Positions 25,228 to 33,487 of a stretch of 40,752 nt of DNA are shown piece by piece (the first letter of the stretch is position 1; each line of letters opens with the position of its first letter). The DNA is taken from positions 1-40,752 of the forward strand of contig CALUQM010000018.1 in assembly GCA_944322925.1 (NCBI GenBank), written 5' to 3'. The position numbers were made by a program, and so were the translations under genes. The notes beneath the pieces were generated by a model. It searched no databases. It saw only the letters and a program-made list of their open reading frames with translations, and was not told the origin of the DNA. The DNA is from an uncultured Bacteroidales bacterium (lineage in GTDB: Bacteria; Bacteroidota; Bacteroidia; Bacteroidales; UBA932).

Positions 25228-25881
25228 ATGCACGACAAGGCTCTGGTAGTCTTCAGCGGAGGCCAGGATTCGTCCACATGCCTGTTCTGGGCGCTGAAAA
25301 AATTTAAGGAAGTACATACAATCACTTTCACATACGGCCAGAAACACGTCAATGAAACGGAGGCTGCAAGAAAGATCGCGGAAATAGCCGGGACCGACTT
25401 CCATCTCGTCGACATTTCCGGAATAGCGGCTATCGGCAGAAACTCTCTGACCGACAGTTCCATTGAGATGGATCAGGAAAAACCGGAAACCGGCTGTCCG
25501 AACACTTTTGTTCCGGGCAGGAATCTGTTTTTTCTCAGCATTGCAGCAGTATATGCCCGCGAACTGAGGATACATGATCTTGTCACAGGCGTTTCCCAGA
25601 CAGATTTCAGCGGATATCCGGACTGCAGGGATGCATTCATAAGGTCGCTGAACGTGACACTCGATCTTGCCATGGAAGAACAGTTCGTCATCCATACTCC
25701 CCTAATGTGGCTCGACAAGGCCCGGACGTGGGCACTCGCCGACAGGCTCGGAGTCTTCGATATCATAAGAAACGAGACGCTGACATGCTATAACGGCGTG
25801 TCCGGCGACGGCTGCGGACATTGTCCGGCATGCCATCTGAGGAATGAAGGACTGGAGAAATATCTTTCAAGCAAGGAATAA
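25228..25881 (+). CDS. queC: 7-cyano-7-deazaguanine synthase QueC
   Basis: Converts 7-carboxy-7-deazaguanine to preQ0 with ATP and ammonia. The PP-loop SGGQDSST is at 10-17. A C-terminal zinc site is formed by C187, C196, C199 and C202 ([16 protein letters not shown]). [17 protein letters not shown] in the middle is characteristic. At 217 residues it is of normal length. It starts 29 bases after the transporter, with queF beginning two bases after its stop. Confidence 0.97.
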   Translation: MHDKALVVFSGGQDSSTCLFWALKKFKEVHTITFTYGQKHVNETEAARKIAEIAGTDFHLVDISGIAAIGRNSLTDSSIEMDQEKPETGCPNTFVPGRNLFFLSIAAVYARELRIHDLVTGVSQTDFSGYPDCRDAFIRSLNVTLDLAMEEQFVIHTPLMWLDKARTWALADRLGVFDIIRNETLTCYNGVSGDGCGHCPACHLRNEGLEKYLSSKE

Positions 25882-25882
25882 C

Positions 25883-26335
25883 ATGAACAGAGAAAACGAT
25901 AATCTGAAATCTCTCGGCAGAAAAACCGTCTACAGGGACGATTATGCGCCGGAAGTCCTCGAAACTTTCGAAAACCGGCATACGGAAAACGACTACTGGG
26001 TAAAGTTCAACTGTCCTGAATTCACAACCCTGTGTCCGATTACGGGCCAGCCTGACTTCGCGGAAATCGTGATAAGCTATATACCGGATATCAGGATGGT
26101 CGAAAGCAAGAGCCTGAAACTCTACCTTTTCAGCTTCAGGAATCACGGCGATTTTCATGAAGACTGCGTAAATATCATAATGAAAGACCTTATACGGCTG
26201 ATGGATCCGAAATACATAGAAGTTACCGGTCTGTTCACACCGCGAGGAGGCATTTCCATCCATCCGTACGCAAATTACGGACGTCCGGGGACGAAATACG
26301 CAAGGCTTGCGGAAAAACGTTTCTGCGAACACTGA
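25883..26335 (+). CDS. queF: NADPH-dependent preQ1 synthase (nitrile reductase) QueF, unimodular
   Basis: Reduces preQ0 to preQ1 with NADPH. The 150-residue length fits the short YkvM type rather than the long E. coli form. The catalytic cysteine is C51 in [13 protein letters not shown]. The NADPH signature is E74-S-K-S-L-K79[10 protein letters not shown], and the glutamate of FHEDC binds preQ0. The start ATG 25883 (MNREND) lies two bases after the queC stop; an earlier start at 25844 would overlap queC. No queD or queE lies in this window. Confidence 0.96.
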   Translation: MNRENDNLKSLGRKTVYRDDYAPEVLETFENRHTENDYWVKFNCPEFTTLCPITGQPDFAEIVISYIPDIRMVESKSLKLYLFSFRNHGDFHEDCVNIIMKDLIRLMDPKYIEVTGLFTPRGGISIHPYANYGRPGTKYARLAEKRFCEH

Positions 26336-26341
26336 CCTCCG

Positions 26342-26977
26342 TCAGAAAGAACAGAAAAACGACACGAGGAAAGGAACGCTGAAATCCGTTACCATGCCGC
26401 TGACGATCGCAACCGGCAGGATTTCGTTCCCGGACGTCCTCATAATCACCGGGAGGCATACGTCGGCGGCAGTAGCCCCTGCGGAAGCCACCGGAGCGAA
26501 AGGGCCGAAAAGGTTTTTCAACATTCGGGATGCCGTAAGGGTGAATAATTCCCTGAAAATATTTGTAAGGAGCGCTATGGTTCCGAGTTCGGCAGCCAGC
26601 TGGGCTCCGAGAGAAATTTCCTTGTACTGGGCAATCAGCACAGAGGAGAGGGAATAATAGCCGAAGCCGCTACCCACGGCTAGGCAGTCGGACAGACTCC
26701 ACTGCTCGAGGAAAAGGCTCGCTGCAGCGGTAAAAACCAGTGTTCCGGCGACAGATGCCACAGGAACGAGAAATATCCTTGGCCGGACTGCTTTAATGAT
26801 TGACTTGAGTTCAGGATTAGCCCCCATGCTTATTCCCACCAGAAACACCAGGACGAAAAGTATGGCCATCGTGACATTGTTCAGAGCCGTTCCGAAACTT
26901 TCGGGGTCAATGACACCTGACCATCCGGCAAGACATCCGAGGACGAAAACGGAAACTACAGCTATCGTACTCTTCAT
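26342..26977 (-). CDS. LysO-type exporter, C-terminal half (split YbjE)
   Basis: A 211-residue membrane protein with about six membrane segments. It starts MKSTIAVVSVFVLGCLAGW and contains LVFLVGISMGANPELKSIIKAVRPRIFLVPVASVAGT and SGFGYYSLSSVLIAQYKEISLGAQLAAELGTIALLTNIFRE, the characteristic core of the LysO (DUF340/YbjE) family of lysine exporters. In E. coli one protein of about 299 residues covers this and the upstream small gene; here the two halves are separate genes with a 7-base gap and different frames. Lysine export is a family-level inference. It is convergent with queF, six bases apart. Confidence 0.87.
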   Translation of the reverse strand: MKSTIAVVSVFVLGCLAGWSGVIDPESFGTALNNVTMAILFVLVFLVGISMGANPELKSIIKAVRPRIFLVPVASVAGTLVFTAAASLFLEQWSLSDCLAVGSGFGYYSLSSVLIAQYKEISLGAQLAAELGTIALLTNIFRELFTLTASRMLKNLFGPFAPVASAGATAADVCLPVIMRTSGNEILPVAIVSGMVTDFSVPFLVSFFCSF

Positions 26978-26984
26978 GACCCGT

Positions 26985-27281
26985 TCAGTTTTTCTGCGCC
27001 TTCCCGGACTCATGTCTGCCCTGGAAGACAATCCTGTAGAGCACGGCTACAAAAACGGAGCTGCCCGCCACCCCTGCAAAGGCAAGAAGCAGAGACTGAA
27101 GTCCGACCCCGGAAAGATTCCTGAGGACATTCTCGTCCGCACCGATCTCGACCCCCATGACAAACAGCATGACGCATATCGTGACTGAAATGGCTTTTCC
27201 CGTAAATGACACGAACTTGCAACGTCTCGACAACCACCCGGCTACAATCCCGGCACACAATGTCAGAATCAGATAAAGCAT
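26985..27281 (-). CDS. LysO-type exporter, N-terminal half (split YbjE)
   Basis: A 98-residue membrane protein: MLYLILTLCAGIVAGWLSRR, a second segment at VSFTGKAISVTICVMLFVMGVEIGADENVLRN, and a third at LQSLLLAFAGVAGSSVFVAVLYRIVF. This is the N-terminal repeat unit of LysO/YbjE. ATG 27281 is clear because an unusually strong Shine-Dalgarno (AAGGAGG, complement of 27285-27291) precedes it by about three bases. It is co-transcribed with the downstream half from an excellent promoter divergent from priA. Confidence 0.86.
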   Translation of the reverse strand: MLYLILTLCAGIVAGWLSRRCKFVSFTGKAISVTICVMLFVMGVEIGADENVLRNLSGVGLQSLLLAFAGVAGSSVFVAVLYRIVFQGRHESGKAQKN

Positions 27282-27284
27282 AAA

Positions 27285-27291
27285 CCTCCTT
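27285..27291 (-). promoter_or_regulatory. Strong Shine-Dalgarno for the split LysO gene
   Basis: Minus-strand AAGGAGG followed three to four bases later by ATG. Such a sequence is rare in Bacteroidota and I do not see an equal one elsewhere in the window. It fixes the start at 27281. Confidence 0.65.
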
Positions 27292-27302
27292 TCTTGCGGA
27301 TG

Positions 27303-27332
27303 CAAACTTACGGAATTTTTATAACTTCGCAA
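27303..27332 (-). promoter_or_regulatory. Promoter of the LysO gene pair
   Basis: On the minus strand: TTG (complement of 27330-27332), a 19-base spacer, and TAAGTTTG (complement of 27303-27310). It overlaps the priA -7-like box on the opposite strand, so the two divergent promoters may interfere. Confidence 0.7.
27322..27329 (+). promoter_or_regulatory. Putative -7 box for priA
   Basis: TAACTTCG, one mismatch from TAnnTTTG, ends seven bases before the priA ATG, implying a leaderless or near-leaderless mRNA. Confidence 0.35.
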
Positions 27333-27336
27333 TAAT

Positions 27337-29592
27337 ATGCCCGGACTCGAAAAGAACTACATATCGGTAATCCTGCCGCTCAAGCTGGACTGGAACCCAT
27401 ATTATGAGGTTCCGCCAGGCCTCCGTATCGAAAGCGGTGACTGGGTCAGGGTAACGTTTGCCAACAGGCAATATCTCGGAGTGGCGGACCGCACCGGCAT
27501 ATTTCCGGAAAACGGCATAACCAATATCAGAACCATAGACTCCGCCGAAAATTCACTCGCCCCCGTAAGCGAAGACGAAATCAAATTATGGAAAGCCGTT
27601 GCCGGATACTACTTATGTTCGACCGGTGAGGTGTTCAAGGCAGCATATCCTGCGCTAAAGATTTCCCAGGAAGAGGCCCTGGCAAAGATACAGGCAAAAA
27701 AGGAAGAGAAAAAAAACAGGCTCACTGCCAGCCTGTCGTTGAAAATATCACGACTTGCGGAGAAACTGGCTGAAAAGGAAAAAAAACTTTCAGAAACGGA
27801 AAATTCCCTACGGAAAAACGAAAAAACGGCAGCCAGACTGGAAAGTCAGATATCAGTTCTGAGATCCCGCATCGACAGCATCCGGTCGGAAATCGGCATG
27901 CTTGCTGCAGGCCCCGTAAAAGACAGCAAGGCAGAAGACGGCAAAACCGGGATCGGGCTGACGGACCGGCAGTACGAAGTCTACTGCAAAATCAGGCAGA
28001 CTTTTCTTGAGGACAGCAAGCCCGTGCTGATAAAAGGAGTAACAGGCTCCGGGAAAACGGAAATCTACCTGAAACTGGCTGAAGATGCTGTTTCCGAAGG
28101 CAAAAACGTACTGTATCTGGTCCCTGAAATTGCTGTAAGCAGGCAATTGAAAGACCGTATCCAAAAGATTTTCCCGGACATGCTGCTGACCTACCATTCG
28201 GAAGAGAGCGCGGTGTCCAGACGCACTGCTGCTGAGATTATCCGCAAAAGCGGGACGGACGGACGCCGGTACATTGTCCTCGGCACCAGATCGGCACTCT
28301 TTCTGCCGCATGTCAACCTTGGACTTGTCATCGTGGATGAGGAGCATGATACCTCTTACAAGCAGGACTCGCCGGCGCCGAGATACAACGGACGCGATGT
28401 TGCCGTGATGCTTTCACAAATTCACGGATGCAACATAATATTGGGTTCGGCGACACCGTCGCTTGAATCCGTATTCAACTGCAAATGCGGAAAATACAGG
28501 ATGTTTACCCTCGACAGCCGCTATTATCAGGCCAAGGAAGCCGAAGTGGAAATCATAGACACGGTTGCGGAACGGAAAAAGCGCGGCATGACAGGGTCCT
28601 TTTCACGAAAACTGATTGCAAGAATGGAAGAGACTCTGTCGCGGCACGAACAAATCCTCCTGCTCCGGGCAAGGAGAGCATTCTCTCCTGTCCTGCAATG
28701 TCCGGAATGCGGTGTAATTATAAAGTGTCCGCACTGCAATGTCAGTCTCAGCCTGCACCGCAATCCGGACAGGATGATATGCCATCACTGCGGGTTCACG
28801 ACTGATTTCAATCCGAAATGTCCCAGGTGCGGGGCCGTCCTGCAAGGGCTCGGAAGCGGCACCCAGAAAATCGAGGAAGAGACGAAGACTCTCTTTCCTG
28901 CCGCACGGATAGCCAGACTCGACAGCGACACTGCGAAAACAGCCGTCGCGGAAACCATAAGAAAATTCAACTCGGGAGAAATCGACATTCTTGTCGGGAC
29001 GCAGATCATTTCCAAGGGTTTCGATTTTCCGGGACTCACTCTTGCCGCCGTCATATCGGCCGACTCCCTTCTCGGAATCCAGGATTTCAGGGCGGATGAA
29101 AAAGCCTTGCAGTCCCTCGAGCAGTTGAGAGGGAGATGCGGACGACGCGACAGGCAGGGACTCTTCGTAATACAGACCAGCCAGCCGGAGCATCCGGTTT
29201 ACAGACATTTCTCGGAAGGAAACGGGGACACCTTCTATTCGATCCTGATGGAAGAGCGGCGGACATTCGACTATCCTCCGTTTTCCCGTCTTGTCAATGT
29301 CATTGTCAGGGATCATGACGAAACAAGAGGCATGATGATGGCTTCGCGGCTGTCTGAAGAATTGAAAAACGGCATGAAAAATTCCGATGCCGGCATAAAC
29401 GGGGCGGTTTCAGATCCGTTCCGTCCTCCTGTAGACAAGGTGGCCGGACAAAACATATTCATAATCAGGATTACGCTCCGGAAAGACCGCAGTCTCCAGG
29501 AAAGAAAGAAAACCGCAGCCGCAATCATCGCCGGATTCGAGAAGAAAAACAGATACGCCGGACATATCGCCGCCGACGTCGATCCTGAATGA
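27337..29592 (+). CDS. priA: Primosomal replication-restart helicase PriA, with a coiled-coil insertion
   Basis: PriA recognises stalled forks and reloads the replisome. A 3'-DNA-binding domain (about 1-105) is followed by helicase core with Walker A GVTGSGKTE at 234-242, VDEEHDTSYKQ motif II, and paired CxxC zinc motifs (CPECG, CPHC, CHHC, CPRC) in the later part. Residues about 111-190 form an alpha-helical, Lys/Glu-rich coiled coil (LAEKLAEKEKKLSETENSL in style) where a short winged-helix linker would be expected. Motif VI reads QLRGRCGRRD where most PriA have QVAGRAGRGD, and the LLLRARRAFSPVLQC segment has R-A for the usual N-R of LNRRGF. The 751-residue length is normal. It converges, with zero gap, on the lipid kinase gene. 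Confidence 0.95.
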   Translation: MPGLEKNYISVILPLKLDWNPYYEVPPGLRIESGDWVRVTFANRQYLGVADRTGIFPENGITNIRTIDSAENSLAPVSEDEIKLWKAVAGYYLCSTGEVFKAAYPALKISQEEALAKIQAKKEEKKNRLTASLSLKISRLAEKLAEKEKKLSETENSLRKNEKTAARLESQISVLRSRIDSIRSEIGMLAAGPVKDSKAEDGKTGIGLTDRQYEVYCKIRQTFLEDSKPVLIKGVTGSGKTEIYLKLAEDAVSEGKNVLYLVPEIAVSRQLKDRIQKIFPDMLLTYHSEESAVSRRTAAEIIRKSGTDGRRYIVLGTRSALFLPHVNLGLVIVDEEHDTSYKQDSPAPRYNGRDVAVMLSQIHGCNIILGSATPSLESVFNCKCGKYRMFTLDSRYYQAKEAEVEIIDTVAERKKRGMTGSFSRKLIARMEETLSRHEQILLLRARRAFSPVLQCPECGVIIKCPHCNVSLSLHRNPDRMICHHCGFTTDFNPKCPRCGAVLQGLGSGTQKIEEETKTLFPAARIARLDSDTAKTAVAETIRKFNSGEIDILVGTQIISKGFDFPGLTLAAVISADSLLGIQDFRADEKALQSLEQLRGRCGRRDRQGLFVIQTSQPEHPVYRHFSEGNGDTFYSILMEERRTFDYPPFSRLVNVIVRDHDETRGMMMASRLSEELKNGMKNSDAGINGAVSDPFRPPVDKVAGQNIFIIRITLRKDRSLQERKKTAAAIIAGFEKKNRYAGHIAADVDPE

Positions 29593-30585
29593 TCAGAAGG
29601 CGTGCAAAACGTTGATCTGCTCAGGCAGGACTTCGAACCGGACAGGAGTATTCCCGATTATCTCTCCGTCCACTTCTATCAGTTCCATACGGGATGACCG
29701 GGGAATTATGTGAACGGAACGCCCCCTGCCCGATATGATTCCCTTTACTTTCGGCAACGTCCCGTTGAAAAGTCTCGGAAGTTCCAGCAATATTCTCGGC
29801 AGGGAATAATCCGGGATCACTGTCAGGTCCACCAGCCCGTCATCGAAAAGCGCATAAGGCGTCTGTCTGAGACCGCCTCCGCAATATTTGCCGGTTCCGA
29901 GAGCAACGGAAAAGCAATTTCCGTCGAAAACCTTTTCACCGTCACAGAAAACCGCCAGAGGGAGCGGCCTGTAACGGAAAAACAGGTGGAACAATGCCTT
30001 TATGTATAAGAACTTGCTTCTCTTTCTCATTATTTTCTGGGCATTGACCCTCTCGCATACTCTTGCATCGAAGCCGACACCGCCGACATTCACCATATAC
30101 GATACTTTTTCTGATCCTTCGGTTCCTGCCCTGCCGGCTGCATCCGTAATGGCCGTAACCTTCACGATATCCTGACTGACAAATGAATTCTCCCTGATCA
30201 GTTTCAGAGTATCCCCTGCTCTGTAACCGATATTGTGTATCCTGATCCAGTCATTGCCCGAACCTATGGGAATCACTGCCAGGTAAAAGTCTGAAATACG
30301 TACAGGCCGCCGCGACTGGGAAGACTCTCCGACATATTTCATTATCCCCTCCAGGACTTCATGGATCGTCCCGTCGCCCCCTACTGCAATGAACTTCCGG
30401 AACCCCGATGCTGCCGCTTCATAGGCTATTTCTGCCGCATGGTATTTGAAATCAGTGTATTTGTTGTCATGGCGGATATCCATCCTGTCCATCAGTTTTT
30501 CCGCCGCTTTCCACAGTGATGCCGTCTTTCCGCTGCCGGCATGAAGATTGACTACCGCAAGCCAGACCTGTTCAGATTCCTGCAT
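29593..30585 (-). CDS. Diacylglycerol/sphingosine kinase-family lipid kinase (YegS/BmrU-like)
   Basis: A 330-residue protein with the lipid kinase catalytic domain. The nucleotide loop NLHAGSGK is near residues 13-20, and the signature GGDGT is at 69-73. PIGSGNDWIRI, typical of the family GTGNDFAR motif, and a C-terminal beta-sandwich with the metal-binding region (KYCGGGLRQTPYALFDDGLVDLTVI) follow. It would phosphorylate a membrane lipid, but the substrate (diacylglycerol, a sphingoid or another lipid) is not certain. Bacteroidales make sphingolipids, so a sphingosine kinase is possible but unproven. A -7-like CAAAAATA complement lies at 30621-30628. Confidence 0.88.
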   Translation of the reverse strand: MQESEQVWLAVVNLHAGSGKTASLWKAAEKLMDRMDIRHDNKYTDFKYHAAEIAYEAAASGFRKFIAVGGDGTIHEVLEGIMKYVGESSQSRRPVRISDFYLAVIPIGSGNDWIRIHNIGYRAGDTLKLIRENSFVSQDIVKVTAITDAAGRAGTEGSEKVSYMVNVGGVGFDARVCERVNAQKIMRKRSKFLYIKALFHLFFRYRPLPLAVFCDGEKVFDGNCFSVALGTGKYCGGGLRQTPYALFDDGLVDLTVIPDYSLPRILLELPRLFNGTLPKVKGIISGRGRSVHIIPRSSRMELIEVDGEIIGNTPVRFEVLPEQINVLHAF

Positions 30586-30620
30586 AAATATATTCCGAAA
30601 TGTTTTTCATTAACGGGGAA

Positions 30621-30628
30621 CAAAAATA
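30621..30628 (-). promoter_or_regulatory. Putative -7 box for the lipid kinase gene
   Basis: On the minus strand this reads TATTTTTG, with a leader of about 30 bases to the ATG at 30585. It is divergent from the parA promoter. Confidence 0.45.
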
Positions 30629-30660
30629 CGAATTAACGGAAAGTAACGAAATTTTTTTTA

Positions 30661-30668
30661 TAAATTTG
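30661..30668 (+). promoter_or_regulatory. Putative -7 box for parA
   Basis: TAAATTTG after a run of T residues; transcription would start near 30674, about 28 bases before the ATG at 30702. Confidence 0.55.
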
Positions 30669-30701
30669 CAAGGATATTTTCATTGTGAAAACCGGAAATT
30701 T

Positions 30702-31469
30702 ATGGGAAAAGTAATAGCAATAGCGAACCAGAAAGGCGGTGTAGGAAAAACGACTACGGCCATCAATCTGGCAGCTTCCTTGGCCGTTCTGGAAAAGAAA
30801 GTGCTGATCATCGACGCCGATCCGCAGGCGAATACCACGTCAGGACTGAATTTTTCTCCGAACGATGACCACAGACGCACCTTGTATGAAGTTATGATAG
30901 GAAAGCTGGACATCCGCGATGCTCTTATCCAGACGGAAATAGCCAACCTTCACATGATACCGTCCCACATCAATCTCGTCGGGGTTGAGATCGAAATGCT
31001 GGATGCGGACAACCGTGAATCGGTAATGAAAAAGGCGCTTGCTCCCATAAGGAACGACTACGACTTCATAATAATAGACTGCTCCCCTTCCCTCGGATTG
31101 ATAACGGTCAATTCACTTACGGCTGCCGATTCCGTCATCATACCCGTCCAGCCGGAATTCTTCGCGCTCGAAGGTCTCGGAAAACTCATGCAGACCATCA
31201 GGCTGGTACAGAACGGCGTTAATCCCGGTCTCAGCATAGAAGGGTTCGTTGTCACAATGTTCGACGGAAGAACAAAAGTACATACCCAAGTATTGAACGA
31301 ATTGAAAGAGCACTTCAAGGATAAGGTATTCAATACCATAATACAGAGGAACATCAGGCTAAGCGAAGCCCCTTCGCACGGAAAACCGATAATCCTGTAC
31401 GATGTCATCTGCAACGGCACGATGAATTATCTTAACCTTGCAAAGGAAGTTCTCGATAAAAACAATTAG
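30702..31469 (+). CDS. parA: Chromosome-partitioning ATPase ParA (Soj)
   Basis: A 255-residue Walker-type ATPase. The deviant Walker A KGGVGKTT is at 11-18, preceded by MGKVIAIANQ. DADPQAN (switch) is near 38-44 and IDCSPSLG is the Walker B. The C-terminal sequence is that of chromosomal, not plasmid, ParA: RNIRLSEAPSHGKPIILYD. It makes the dynamic nucleoid-bound gradient that ParB-parS complexes follow. I chose ATG 30702, which begins the first strand; the frame extends upstream to 30600 but includes promoter sequence. It is followed four bases later by parB. Confidence 0.95.
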   Translation: MGKVIAIANQKGGVGKTTTAINLAASLAVLEKKVLIIDADPQANTTSGLNFSPNDDHRRTLYEVMIGKLDIRDALIQTEIANLHMIPSHINLVGVEIEMLDADNRESVMKKALAPIRNDYDFIIIDCSPSLGLITVNSLTAADSVIIPVQPEFFALEGLGKLMQTIRLVQNGVNPGLSIEGFVVTMFDGRTKVHTQVLNELKEHFKDKVFNTIIQRNIRLSEAPSHGKPIILYDVICNGTMNYLNLAKEVLDKNN

Positions 31470-31473
31470 CACT

Positions 31474-32403
31474 ATGAGCAAACAGCAGAGAGGACTGGGA
31501 AAAGGGCTGAAAGCTCTGCTCGGAGATGCCGACCTCAGCGAAATAAGGAAGCCTGTCGGCTATGTCCATAAAAGCATCGTGACATCAGTGAATGAACAGG
31601 ATTCACGGCACAGTGCGGACATCATGCTTATTCCGGTAGACATGATCGAGCCTAACCCTTTCCAGCCAAGAATGTCTTTCGACAATGAAGCCCTCGAGGA
31701 GCTTGCCGAATCGATCAGGACCCTCGGCCTCATACAGCCTGTTACAGTAAGACGCAGGGCTTCCGACAAATACCAGATCATAAGCGGAGAACGGCGTTTC
31801 AGGGCATGCAGGATGGCTGGAATGGAGGAAATTCCGGCATACATCAGGGATACGAACGATCAGGGCATGCTCGAAATGGCCATAGTGGAGAATATCCAGA
31901 GAGAGGACCTCGACCCTATCGAAATAGCCATGAGCTACGAAAGGCTCATAGACGAATGCCACCTCACTCAGGAACAGATGGCCCTGAGAATAGGGAAAAG
32001 CAGGGTTTCCGTCACCAATTATCTCAGACTTCTGAAATTGCCTGCCAAAGTGCAGCACGACCTGAAGGTTGGACTTCTTTCCGTCGGACATGCGAAAGTC
32101 CTACTCGGAATCGAAGACAGCAGGATTCAGGAACAGCTCTGCGACCTTGTCATAAAGGAAAGGCTGTCAGTAAGGCAGCTCGAAGACAAAATCCGCAGGC
32201 TGGCCAGGCCTGAAAAGGAAGAAGGACCTGTACAGGATCTGCCCGAACATTATTTCCGCGTACTTGAAATAGTCGGAAAATATTTCGAAAACAACATAAG
32301 CCTAAAACGGAAAACTGACGGGAAAGGGACTATGACTATTCATTTTTCGTCGGATGATGAGGTTCAGAAATTCCTGAAAGCCCTTGAAGAATCCGACATC
32401 TGA
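31474..32403 (+). CDS. parB: Chromosome-partitioning protein ParB (Spo0J), CTPase
   Basis: A 309-residue protein with the classic N-terminus MSKQQRGLGKGLKALLGD (ParA-binding segment). The CTP-binding domain follows, with NPFQPRMSFD and GERRFRACRMA motifs, then an HTH (about 150-180: LTQEQMALRIGKSRVSVTNYLR) for parS recognition, and a C-terminal dimerisation region with amphipathic helices. The ATG at 31474, two codons after the parA stop, is preferred because the family begins there. No parS site was searched for in full. The downstream gene starts 28 bases after its stop. Confidence 0.94.
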   Translation: MSKQQRGLGKGLKALLGDADLSEIRKPVGYVHKSIVTSVNEQDSRHSADIMLIPVDMIEPNPFQPRMSFDNEALEELAESIRTLGLIQPVTVRRRASDKYQIISGERRFRACRMAGMEEIPAYIRDTNDQGMLEMAIVENIQREDLDPIEIAMSYERLIDECHLTQEQMALRIGKSRVSVTNYLRLLKLPAKVQHDLKVGLLSVGHAKVLLGIEDSRIQEQLCDLVIKERLSVRQLEDKIRRLARPEKEEGPVQDLPEHYFRVLEIVGKYFENNISLKRKTDGKGTMTIHFSSDDEVQKFLKALEESDI

Positions 32404-32431
32404 AACAGGAATCAGACATAATCTCGGCAAA

Positions 32432-33412
32432 GTGAAAAGAATTATAGCAATAATATCGGTGACAGTCTCCTGTCTCGCCATATTCTCCGGTCAGGCATAC
32501 GCCCAGTTCCGGGAGGAGGCTTTCACTCAGACATACAATGACCAGACGGACTCCACGGCCACGACAGACACATCAGACAAGATGTTCACGTTCAAGGAAC
32601 TGTTCGGAGGACTTGCACACAAGACTGACCTGCGGATAGGCACCATGTTCGCCAGTTCGATGGTAATTCCTGGTATCTCCCAGATCTACAACAGGGACTG
32701 GTGGAAACTTCCGGTCATCTACGGAGGCATCGGAGCCTGCGCCGGTCTCGGAGGACATTATCTGCATCAGTACAACCAGTCCAAAAAAGCATACGAAACC
32801 GCGTACGCTGCAGATCCGAACACGCCATTGAGAATAGACTACGGAGCCAGGCAGAAAGGGACATGGCTGATGGTCGGCGCCGGCCTCATATATTGGGGAA
32901 GCCTCATGGACGGAGTCGCCTGCTACAAAAAGGATGTACATCCGCATCCGGGACGTGCCACGATTTATTCCATCCTGCTCCCCGGTCTTGGACAGGCATA
33001 CAACGGTGAATACTGGAAAATCCCGATCTACTGGGGATGTATCGCCGGATCGATACATTTCCTGTACACGAACAACACGAACTATCAAAGATTCAAGAGA
33101 ATACATAACGAAGCCACAAACCCTGACGTAGAATACACCGGACCCATACCTGCGGAGACTGCCGTATGGTACAGGGACGTGTACAGAAGATACAGGGACT
33201 ATTCGATTGTCGCTACGGCGCTTTTCTATCTGCTGCAGGTCATCGATGCCAATGTATTCGCCTACATGCACGATTTTGAGGTATCGGACGAAATATCCAT
33301 GCGTCTGGAGCCTGCCGTGCTTTCCGTAGACAATGCCTACGCCCTCAACGGTTCCGTTCCGACAATATCCGGAGGAAACGGCATAGGACTCAGGCTCGGG
33401 CTCCGTTTCTGA
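32432..33412 (+). CDS. DUF5683 membrane/periplasmic protein, conserved next to parAB
   Basis: A 326-residue protein with signal peptide KRIIAIISVTVSCLAIFSGQAYA (cleavage after A24) and several short hydrophobic segments. It has two glycine-rich motifs, SMVIPGISQIYNRDWWKLPVIYGG and SILLPGLGQAYNGEYWKIPIYWG, an evident internal duplication in DUF5683. It ends GLRLGLRF, an outer-membrane-like C-terminus. GTG at 32432 is chosen as start because it begins the signal peptide; no ATG is available in that frame region. Its function is unknown; it sits between parB and a cell-wall transglycosylase, an order seen in many Bacteroidota. Confidence 0.8.
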   Translation: MKRIIAIISVTVSCLAIFSGQAYAQFREEAFTQTYNDQTDSTATTDTSDKMFTFKELFGGLAHKTDLRIGTMFASSMVIPGISQIYNRDWWKLPVIYGGIGACAGLGGHYLHQYNQSKKAYETAYAADPNTPLRIDYGARQKGTWLMVGAGLIYWGSLMDGVACYKKDVHPHPGRATIYSILLPGLGQAYNGEYWKIPIYWGCIAGSIHFLYTNNTNYQRFKRIHNEATNPDVEYTGPIPAETAVWYRDVYRRYRDYSIVATALFYLLQVIDANVFAYMHDFEVSDEISMRLEPAVLSVDNAYALNGSVPTISGGNGIGLRLGLRF

Positions 33413-33487
33413 ACGGATTGAATCCGGTAAAGGGTTCGTCGCCGGACATTATGTCATTGTATTGAAATTTATAAGAGAAATTCAGTT

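Noticed and set aside
27853-29316. Minus-strand frames opposite priA
   Set aside because: Shadows; priA has all helicase and zinc motifs on the plus strand.
30600-30701. Upstream extension of parA
   Set aside because: Covers the -7 box and leader; ParA proteins begin at MGKVIAIANQ.
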